Source: a virus
Virus record (IMG/VR): IMGVR_UViG_3300017605_000068
Span: 1 to 21,426 of that record
DNA: 21,426 nt
Strand: one strand, 5' to 3'
A model generated the notes under the pieces. The model made no database searches. It saw nothing but the letters and a program-made list of their open reading frames with translations, and was not told the origin of the DNA. Positions 1-4,271 of this stretch are shown piece by piece. Made by a program: the position numbers and the translations under genes. Each line of letters begins with the position of its first letter. Positions within the stretch are counted from its first letter, which is position 1.

Positions 1-512
1 GCCGTTAACGTGTTCTGACAAACGACTCGGACGGTCGTGAGTTTCGCAATGGCTCTCATGCTGCTATCGTGGGAACTGGCGAATAGCAGATAGGTTTGGT
101 GAAGGTCGTCTGTGCCGGCAATCCTGAAGTCATGAGGAATGCGAGCAAGACACCATACGCGTTCGCCCTTACCGAGTGCACCTGCTGATTCGTAGTGCGC
201 GCCGTTCTCTGCCTCAAGCAAGGTGTCAACGAAGTCAAAACAAGCTGCGTTTTGAATCGGTGTGTATTGATCGCCTACTGCGCCCAAGAATGTTTCGTTG
301 TCGTTTCTGAATATTCCCCAAGCTGGAACGAGTCGATCGCCGTAGCTGAGCTGCCGTTTGCTGACTTCCCAATTGAGGCCTGCAAGCTGGATTGCCTGTT
401 GCCAGTTCTGCGCTTCGCTGACGAGCTGTCCAAGTTTGTGCCATGGGGCCTTGCCTGCTGCGAACATTTCATATTTACCGCTGACTGCGTTGAATGATAG
501 ATTGTGAGCCAT
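1..512 (-). CDS. DUF932 / TIGR03299-type phage-plasmid protein (3' end outside window)
   Basis: This minus-strand gene starts at the ATG at 512-510 behind a GAGGAG Shine-Dalgarno and is open for 170 codons to the window edge, so its C-terminus is missing. The N-terminus contains GKAPWHKLGQ (residues 20-29). The visible end reads VRVVCQNTLT (161-170). Both motifs are hallmarks of the DUF932 / TIGR03299 family found in phages and plasmids. The molecular function of that family is not established, and it is usually located among early or DNA-metabolism genes. It lies downstream of two tiny minus-strand genes and probably shares their promoter. It is transcribed away from the structural genes, which suggests the left edge of this window borders the early region. 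Confidence 0.85.
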   Translation of the reverse strand, partial: MAHNLSFNAVSGKYEMFAAGKAPWHKLGQLVSEAQNWQQAIQLAGLNWEVSKRQLSYGDRLVPAWGIFRNDNETFLGAVGDQYTPIQNAACFDFVDTLLEAENGAHYESAGALGKGERVWCLARIPHDFRIAGTDDLHQTYLLFASSHDSSMRAIAKLTTVRVVCQNTLT

Positions 513-550
513 TGAATTAATCTCCTCGATTAGGTTGAATGTTTGATGTG

Positions 551-573
551 CCGGGCTACTCGCAATAGCCCGG
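551..573 (-). terminator. Perfect hairpin between minus-strand genes (terminator or attenuator candidate)
   Basis: CCGGGCTA at 551-558 and TAGCCCGG at 566-573 form an 8-bp perfect GC-rich stem with a 7-nt loop. It begins directly after the stop codon (574-576) of the 41-residue minus-strand gene and lies about 40 nt before the DUF932 start. On the minus strand no U-tract follows, so it is not a classic intrinsic terminator. It could be a pause/attenuator, a processing site or an mRNA 3'-end stabiliser. On the plus strand a T/C-rich stretch follows, but no plus-strand gene feeds it. Confidence 0.45.
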
Positions 574-699
574 TTACTTCTTTCCAATAAACCACTGCGT
601 GCAATTCTCTTCTGCGTATCTGACTGCATCCTGCTTCCGTCTGAATTCCAGATAAAACCATTTCTTTGTTCTGCTGCTGAATCCTTGAAGGGTGAACAT
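574..699 (-). CDS. Hypothetical 41-residue basic protein
   Basis: The small minus-strand gene begins at ATG 699-697. That codon overlaps the TAA of the upstream gene (701-699) by one base, as expected for translational coupling. The product, starting MFTLQGFSSRTKKWFYLEF, is basic and rich in aromatic residues, with no recognised domain. It resembles the many tiny phage accessory proteins but I cannot assign a role. The tight coupling, the natural composition and the hairpin placed directly after its stop codon support it being real. Confidence 0.6.
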   Translation of the reverse strand: MFTLQGFSSRTKKWFYLEFRRKQDAVRYAEENCTQWFIGKK

Positions 700-839
700 T
701 AGTTGGCCTCCGATACCCAATAGAGATTTCCGTCTGTTGCTTCTCGCGCTACAGCATTAGCTTGCTCTGCCTCTTCGATGGTCATTTCCAATCTGGCGAA
801 AACTTCTGAACCGTCTGTCAACTCGAATTCGTATTCCAT
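699..839 (-). CDS. Hypothetical 46-residue acidic protein
   Basis: The minus-strand gene starts at ATG 839-837, preceded by AGAAAGGA at a suitable distance. The product begins MEYEFELTDGSEVFARLEM and is strongly acidic, with a predicted beta-strand start followed by a helix (TIEEAEQANAVARE). No family is recognised. It is the first gene of the minus-strand operon and is coupled (TAATG) to the basic 41-residue gene. An acidic and basic pair encoded in adjoining frames could interact, but that is only an inference. Confidence 0.65.
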   Translation of the reverse strand: MEYEFELTDGSEVFARLEMTIEEAEQANAVAREATDGNLYWVSEAN

Positions 840-869
840 TTCTGTGTGTCCTTTCTAATTAATTTAACT

Positions 870-879
870 GTGTATACAC
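870..879. promoter_or_regulatory. 10-bp palindrome, operator candidate
   Basis: GTGTATACAC is a perfect palindrome located between the predicted minus-strand -10 element and the first minus-strand start codon. That position, in the early 5' leader, suits a repressor operator. The half-site is short and no repressor gene is visible in the window, so the role is inferred. Confidence 0.35.
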
Positions 880-908
880 TACGGCACTGCGAATCATAAC
901 ACAAGCAA

Positions 909-937
909 ATAATACTTATCTAATCAATATGAATCAA
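909..937 (-). promoter_or_regulatory. Sigma70-like promoter for the minus-strand operon
   Basis: Read on the minus strand, TTGATT (937-932) and TATTAT (914-909) are separated by exactly 17 nt. They match the -35 consensus at 4/6 and the -10 consensus at 5/6. The start point would be near 902, giving a leader of about 60 nt before ATG 839. The surrounding AT-rich stretch is unlike the coding DNA. Confidence 0.5.
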
Positions 938-956
938 TAATGAACGTTTATGAACG
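929..956 (+). repeat. Helically phased ATGAA repeats in the divergent control region
   Basis: ATGAATC at 929-935, ATGAACG at 940-946 and ATGAACG at 950-956 recur at 11- and 10-bp spacing, so they face the same side of the helix. They overlap and flank the predicted minus-strand -35 box and precede the plus-strand HNH gene. This is typical of a cooperative regulator-binding site, but no protein partner can be named. Confidence 0.4.
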
Positions 957-976
957 ACTAGGAATAGTGGTTTCAC

Positions 977-1420
977 GTGGAACTGAGCACAAGATATTGG
1001 GGTTTAAGAAAAAAAAGACTTGACAAGAAAAGTGCAAAAGAGCACGTTTTAGCACAAATGACTCGCATTAATTGGGCGAATGCGAAGATTTACAAGCGAT
1101 TCAGATACAAGAAGCGCAATCCTGCCCTTGCAGAAGCTTGGCGCCAATGGCGTGCTGAGCGTCGAGAGCAATACAAAGAATATCTACAAGGTTCGTGGTG
1201 GCAACATCGGCGAGCTGAGAAGCTAAAGCGGGCAAAGCATCGCTGTGAGAAGTGCGGAGCTCAAGACAATCTTCGGGTGCATCATAAGAACTACGATCGA
1301 CTGTATAGGGAAAAGGATCGAGACCTACAGGTTGTTTGCCGGCCTTGTCACGAAGTCATTCACGGAATCTTGCATGAGCAGAAGTATTATGCAAAAACGA
1401 CGTTCAGAGTCGTGAAATGA
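977..1420 (+). CDS. HNH endonuclease
   Basis: The 147-residue product has a basic N-terminal half and a C-terminal HNH nuclease domain. The visible metal ligands are C90-x2-C93 and C121-x2-C124-H125, with H129. The catalytic region is VHHKNY (101-106), followed by E112 and DLQVVC (116-121). The stretch SWWQHRRAEKLKRAKHRC leading into the domain is typical of free-standing phage HNH proteins. The GTG start at 977 is the first possible in this frame; the nearest SD-like AGGAA is rather far upstream, and ATG 1061 is an alternative. HNH proteins encoded near terminase genes commonly assist DNA packaging, and this one sits upstream of the packaging genes. A mobile homing role is the alternative. 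Confidence 0.88.
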   Translation: MELSTRYWGLRKKRLDKKSAKEHVLAQMTRINWANAKIYKRFRYKKRNPALAEAWRQWRAERREQYKEYLQGSWWQHRRAEKLKRAKHRCEKCGAQDNLRVHHKNYDRLYREKDRDLQVVCRPCHEVIHGILHEQKYYAKTTFRVVK

Positions 1421-1466
1421 GTACCCAAGTGAAAGCCGCACTGCTCTAGGTGTATGTTGAAAGAAC

Positions 1467-1495
1467 TTGACAAAAATCGATTGCTAAAGTACAAA
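1467..1495 (+). promoter_or_regulatory. Sigma70-like promoter for the packaging/structural operon
   Basis: A perfect -35 box TTGACA (1467-1472) is followed after 17 nt by TACAAA (1490-1495), which matches the -10 consensus at 4/6. It lies in the gap after the HNH gene and points toward the TerS candidate and the gene string leading to terminase. A small AGCCC/GGGCT hairpin at 1538-1552 lies in the resulting leader. Confidence 0.5.
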
Positions 1496-1599
1496 GTTCG
1501 CGCGCATCCCACGTACAAAAGTCTTCCGATAGCCTTAAGCCCTTCCTGGGCTCCGCACTTGAATTGCGCCTCAAAACTTCAGGAGGTGCTGACAATCAA

Positions 1600-2082
1600 G
1601 TGAAGGACATTCACACGTTTTCCTATCATCTTAAAGACTTGGCAAAACGGCCTGCGCATGTGATCCGTGAAGTTGAACAGGCGTTAGCACCGACCAATCG
1701 AGATGTTGCACGCCGAGTCAAAGGTCAAATCTACTCTCGTTACCTGGCCGCCAAGGTGATGAACGAGCTCATATCAGGTGATCGAGTCGAGATTGGTAAG
1801 CTGTCGATCTACCTGGATCGGACCGAAGGCAAGGTAGCTGACAAGATGCAGGTCGAGGTGAGAAGTGTTGAGTATCACGTCAGTTTACCCCAGATCGATC
1901 AACCCTCTCTTGACTCCTACATCGATGGACACATTGCAGACACAAGGTCCTTGGGAGATGGCTCACAGAGCGAGTCTTCAGAATGCAAACTAGATCAGCA
2001 ATCTAGTGTAGAACGAAGCGAAGTCGAATCGAACGAAGTGGGTGGGGTGGGGGAACAATCTGGGGAAAAGGCCACCGGGTGA
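1600..2082 (+). CDS. Possible terminase small subunit (phage protein of unknown function)
   Basis: I choose GTG 1600 because an AGGAGG Shine-Dalgarno lies at 1581-1586; an upstream TTG at 1564 would lie before it. The product is 160 residues. Its middle section (KVMNELISGDRVEIGKLSI then YLDRTEGKVADKMQVEV) resembles the end of many small terminase subunits, where a helix plus 'DRTEGK' motif precedes a strand-forming tail. The last 45 residues are low-complexity, rich in Ser, Glu and Gly. No clear N-terminal helix-turn-helix is visible, so the assignment is tentative. Position, upstream of TerL in the same direction, agrees with it. The AT-poor, G-rich 3' end contrasts with the flanks. Confidence 0.45.
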   Translation: MKDIHTFSYHLKDLAKRPAHVIREVEQALAPTNRDVARRVKGQIYSRYLAAKVMNELISGDRVEIGKLSIYLDRTEGKVADKMQVEVRSVEYHVSLPQIDQPSLDSYIDGHIADTRSLGDGSQSESSECKLDQQSSVERSEVESNEVGGVGEQSGEKATG

Positions 2083-2142
2083 GGAACACAGTAGGTAAGT
2101 GAGTCTCATCTATCAACTCTGGTTTAGGTTCTTTCGAGTCTC

Positions 2143-2226
2143 ATGTTTGAGTGGTCGCATGTAGTGATTGGCGGGTTGGTGTTGATTGTTTGTTTGATGG
2201 TAGGGATGTATGTAGGCACTCGGTGA
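2143..2226 (+). CDS. 27-residue single-helix membrane protein
   Basis: A short reading frame from ATG 2143 encodes MFEW followed by a hydrophobic helix (about residues 7-23) with a central Cys (C17) and a GTR tail. The Glu-Trp just before the membrane segment and the mid-helix Cys recur in two other tiny membrane proteins at 2444 and 3074, which is the main reason to believe it is translated. The Shine-Dalgarno is weak (GAG four bases upstream). Function is unknown; a holin- or spanin-like or host-membrane role is possible but unsupported. Confidence 0.45.
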   Translation: MFEWSHVVIGGLVLIVCLMVGMYVGTR

Positions 2227-2267
2227 AACGAAGCAGTACAGACGCTCTGAAGTGAGTTCAATCTATT

Positions 2268-2447
2268 ATGATGGAAGCGATTCACACTTCACTAGCTGGT
2301 GTCTCGGTTAAATGTCCGTTCTGCGGTTGGGCAATGACGTACACATCTCATGACGGGAAGAATGTTAAGTGCCTCAACCCTGGTTGCGAGCAGAAGGAAG
2401 TTGTTTACGAAGTGCGGCCTTATGTCGCGTTGACGAGGCAGGTATGA
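2268..2447 (+). CDS. Zinc-ribbon protein, copy A (59 residues)
   Basis: The gene is too short to stand out by length but has a clear four-cysteine metal site: C16-x2-C19, C35-x4-C40, with the core CPFCGWAM and KCLNPGC. It is paralogous to the 62-residue protein at 2886, which has Cys at the same first positions (16 and 19) and the same WAM and CLNxxC signature. The start is one of two adjacent ATGs at 2268/2271. Its stop overlaps the next start (ATGA at 2444-2447), so it is coupled to a membrane protein. Zinc ribbons of this size bind nucleic acid or protein; no specific target is visible. Confidence 0.75.
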   Translation: MMEAIHTSLAGVSVKCPFCGWAMTYTSHDGKNVKCLNPGCEQKEVVYEVRPYVALTRQV

Positions 2448-2593
2448 ATACCGAAGACGATATCAAGGCGTTTCTGGAAGAGAGAGAGAGTGGGGAGCTG
2501 GCTACTTCCGTCAGTATGGAGTGGGTGACTTGGGCCTCGATGATTGTGTTTCTATTGTGTGTTTTGGGGATCGTGTGGATCACGATACATTGA
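2444..2593 (+). CDS. 49-residue membrane protein with acidic N-terminus
   Basis: The start ATG 2444 overlaps the stop of the zinc-ribbon gene by four bases. Residues 1-24 are polar and acidic (MNTEDDIKAFLEERESGELA). A Glu-Trp pair (E26-W27) then leads into one membrane helix (about 30-47) containing C39. The product is probably anchored by the C-terminal helix. It shares the EW-helix-Cys arrangement with the genes at 2143 and 3074. No family is recognised. Confidence 0.65.
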   Translation: MNTEDDIKAFLEERESGELATSVSMEWVTWASMIVFLLCVLGIVWITIH

Positions 2594-2594
2594 T

Positions 2595-2885
2595 ATGAAC
2601 GTCACGCTTGCATGGGATGCGCCTACGAAGTTGGTTGACGATAGCCCGATACCTGCGGGTTCGGTCATTCAGTACAAGCTGTCTCAGGTGAAGCCTGGGG
2701 TAAGCGATGTCGTCATTGCGACAACTCAGGCAACACAGGTGCCTGTCTCGTTTGATCCGTCTGTTGGCTATTTGTTTTATGTTACAGCACAGATTATTCC
2801 GTTTGGGGTCGAGAGCGGGCGTTCGAATACGCTGGATCTGACGCCGGCTGCGATTGCGGCGCCGGTTAATCTCAGGGTTGTTTAG
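2595..2885 (+). CDS. Fibronectin type III-like domain protein (96 residues)
   Basis: The protein is one beta-sandwich-like domain. It starts VTLAWDAP (3-10), has an IQYKLSQ strand (25-31), then YLFYVTA (59-65) and ESGRSN (73-78), and ends in PVNLRVV. This strand pattern (LxWDxP, Y-x-L, YxFxVxA, SxxSN) is characteristic of Fn3 domains. The start ATG 2595 follows one base after the upstream TGA. Single Fn3/Ig-like proteins are often displayed on phage virions where they stick to cell-surface sugars; here the gene lies before terminase rather than with the tail genes. It shares the YxFYVTA strand with the 142-residue protein at 3629. Confidence 0.7.
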   Translation: MNVTLAWDAPTKLVDDSPIPAGSVIQYKLSQVKPGVSDVVIATTQATQVPVSFDPSVGYLFYVTAQIIPFGVESGRSNTLDLTPAAIAAPVNLRVV

Positions 2886-3074
2886 ATGGAGAAGGAAACG
2901 ATTCAGTATCGACCGAAGACAACGGTTTACTGTTGGAAGTGTAATTGGGCGATGGTTATGGAGCAGCAACCGGGTGATCTTCCGCTATTACATCGTTGTC
3001 TGAATGCGCACTGCGCGAACTTCGACAAGAGTTTTGATATTCATTTTCCGATGCTGGTTGAGCAGATTGTTTGA
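2886..3074 (+). CDS. Zinc-ribbon protein, copy B (62 residues)
   Basis: This is the second copy of the small zinc-ribbon family. The cysteines are C16-x2-C19 and C38-x4-C43 within VYCWKCNWAM and HRCLNAHC. The gene begins at ATG 2886 immediately after the TAG of the Fn3-like gene, and its TGA shares one base with the next ATG (TGATG at 3072-3076). Compared with copy A the spacing between Cys pairs is three residues longer and the remainder has diverged widely, so the duplication is old. Function is unknown. Confidence 0.75.
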   Translation: MEKETIQYRPKTTVYCWKCNWAMVMEQQPGDLPLLHRCLNAHCANFDKSFDIHFPMLVEQIV

Positions 3075-3163
3075 TGTACCTGACTCCTCTTGAATGGACG
3101 TTGTTGTTTTTGCTTTTCGGTGTGTGTTTCTTGTTGGGCTATGTGTGGCGGCGGTCGAAGTGA
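3074..3163 (+). CDS. 29-residue single-helix membrane protein
   Basis: The gene is coupled to the zinc-ribbon gene by TGATG. The product begins MYLTPLEW, then has a hydrophobic helix of about 17 residues (8-24) with a central Cys (C18), and ends in the basic tail WRRSK. The tail would place the C-terminus in the cytoplasm by the positive-inside rule. The EW before the helix and the central Cys match the products at 2143 and 2444. It is the second zinc-ribbon plus membrane-protein pair in the window. Confidence 0.6.
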   Translation: MYLTPLEWTLLFLLFGVCFLLGYVWRRSK

Positions 3164-3169
3164 GGGTGG

Positions 3170-3628
3170 ATGGCGACGCAGATATTCAACATCAAGACAG
3201 TTGAGAAGATTGTTGTTAAGGATCCTGGGGAGGCAAAGGGCAAGCACCGGCTGGAGTTCGTATTCAATATTGGAGATGTCAGACTAACTATAGGAGATAA
3301 CGCAATGGTGAACTTCACCAAGGTAGGACAGTTTGTAGAGTTTAGTATCACGATTCTCGATGGGAAGGGCCGTCCGGCACAGATTGATGGAGATATTTCC
3401 GTAACGAATTCGAATGAGATTGCTGGTGGGGTGTTCTTCGATCAGGTGACGCGAACCGGGAAACTGACTTGCCTGGATGAAGGGATCGGGCAGGTTGTGT
3501 TTCAGTGCGATGCGGATTTGGGCGGGGGCGTGAAGCCGTTGGCCGGGACACTGGACTTCACAGGTCCTAACTTGACTGAGGCGAGTGTGTTTACGGTTAC
3601 GGTTGGAGAGATTCAAGAGCCTGCTTAA
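3170..3628 (+). CDS. Ig-like beta-sandwich protein (152 residues)
   Basis: The start ATG 3170 has a GAGGG Shine-Dalgarno. The protein is rich in beta-strand patterns. After an N-terminal section (IFNIKTVEKIVVKD), a domain from about residue 48 reads GQFVEFSITILDGKGRPAQI, then ISVTNSNEI and GIGQVVFQCDADL, ending ASVFTVTVGE. This alternation and the 'change in constant x value' style of strands resemble bacterial Ig-like (Big-type) domains. It lies directly after the second zinc-ribbon/membrane pair and is followed by another beta-sandwich protein. A surface-decoration or adhesin role is inferred; no signal peptide is visible. Confidence 0.6.
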   Translation: MATQIFNIKTVEKIVVKDPGEAKGKHRLEFVFNIGDVRLTIGDNAMVNFTKVGQFVEFSITILDGKGRPAQIDGDISVTNSNEIAGGVFFDQVTRTGKLTCLDEGIGQVVFQCDADLGGGVKPLAGTLDFTGPNLTEASVFTVTVGEIQEPA

Positions 3629-4057
3629 GTGATTCTCCCTTCGGTGCTGCTTATGGTGAGTCTGTTACAGGGGGGTGCGGTTGATGACGCATCCTCTTGT
3701 GTGGGAAATTCCGGGTTGGGCGATTCGACGGTGCAGGCCGGGAGTGAAGTCAAGCTGTGCTGGAGCACTCAGGATGTCGAAGATGTTGGGAATCCGCAAA
3801 ACGGCGGGGTGTTCAAGTACTTCAGGCTGCGCAGGAGTCAGACTCCAGAGGGCAGTTGGGATGTTATTGTCTCAAAGCTCATGCGCGATCAGTGTTTCGA
3901 GCAGGATGATGTCATTTACGGAAGTTATAAGTATGTTGCCGATCGGACATATCACTTTTACGTCACGGCGATCTATGAATTGACGGATGAGGGCGGAGTT
4001 AAGCGGTTGTCTGAGACTCCTGGGAGTCAGCACGCACGAGTAACGGTTAAGCAGTGA
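3629..4057 (+). CDS. Fn3-like protein with possible signal peptide (142 residues)
   Basis: The GTG start at 3629 follows the upstream TAA without a gap; ATG 3653 is an alternative. The N-terminus ILPSVLLMVSLLQGGA is hydrophobic and could be a weak signal peptide, but it lacks the basic n-region. The body has a beta-sandwich pattern (EVKLCWSTQ, FKYFRLRRSQ, DVIVSKL, then YHFYVTAIYEL and HARVTVKQ) compatible with an Fn3-like fold. The YxFYVTA strand is shared with the protein at 2595. Three cysteines (SSC, KLC, DQC) are present. I treat it as the Fn3-like member of the second copy of the small-gene cassette. Confidence 0.6.
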   Translation: MILPSVLLMVSLLQGGAVDDASSCVGNSGLGDSTVQAGSEVKLCWSTQDVEDVGNPQNGGVFKYFRLRRSQTPEGSWDVIVSKLMRDQCFEQDDVIYGSYKYVADRTYHFYVTAIYELTDEGGVKRLSETPGSQHARVTVKQ

Positions 4058-4080
4058 CCTTGAATTTCTCGCCGGGACGC

Positions 4081-4086
4081 GAGGAG
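4081..4086 (+). promoter_or_regulatory. Shine-Dalgarno deciding the start at 4095
   Basis: GAGGAG lies eight bases before ATG 4095. It selects the 58-residue frame over an overlapping frame that would start at GTG 4054. Confidence 0.6.
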
Positions 4087-4094
4087 TACGAGAG

Positions 4095-4271
4095 ATGGGA
4101 CGCAAAGACCGGGAAGATGGGGCGTTACCGAGTTGCGATTGGGAGTTTTGCAGTCTGCCGGCGAATTGGGACTACTGGAAGCATTACAAGACAGGGAATA
4201 AGCCCGATGCAAAGCCGGTTATCAAGGTTTACGATGGGATCAAGCCTGAAGAACTAAGAAAGAATCACTGA
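4095..4271 (+). CDS. Hypothetical 58-residue protein upstream of TerL
   Basis: ATG 4095 has a well-placed GAGGAG. The product is hydrophilic and rich in Trp, Tyr, Asp and Lys (CDWEFCSLPANWDYWKHYK, then VIKVYDGIKPEELRKNH). Its stop is directly followed by the TerL start at 4272. A competing frame (GTG 4054 to 4257) overlaps it, but its second half has a random-looking Ser/Arg/Gly composition, so I prefer this one. No family is recognised. The location between the cassette genes and terminase suggests a packaging accessory, without further support. Confidence 0.65.
   Translation: MGRKDREDGALPSCDWEFCSLPANWDYWKHYKTGNKPDAKPVIKVYDGIKPEELRKNH

Noticed and set aside
195-497. A 100-codon plus-strand frame opposite the DUF932 gene
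   Set aside because: The minus strand carries recognisable DUF932 motifs through the same DNA, so this frame is a shadow.
1454-1603. A 49-codon frame from ATG 1454 whose TGA overlaps the GTG start at 1600
   Set aside because: The GTGA overlap is attractive, but the frame contains the best promoter (TTGACA-17-TACAAA), has almost no Shine-Dalgarno and gives an unremarkable peptide. I treat the stretch as leader DNA, without excluding it.
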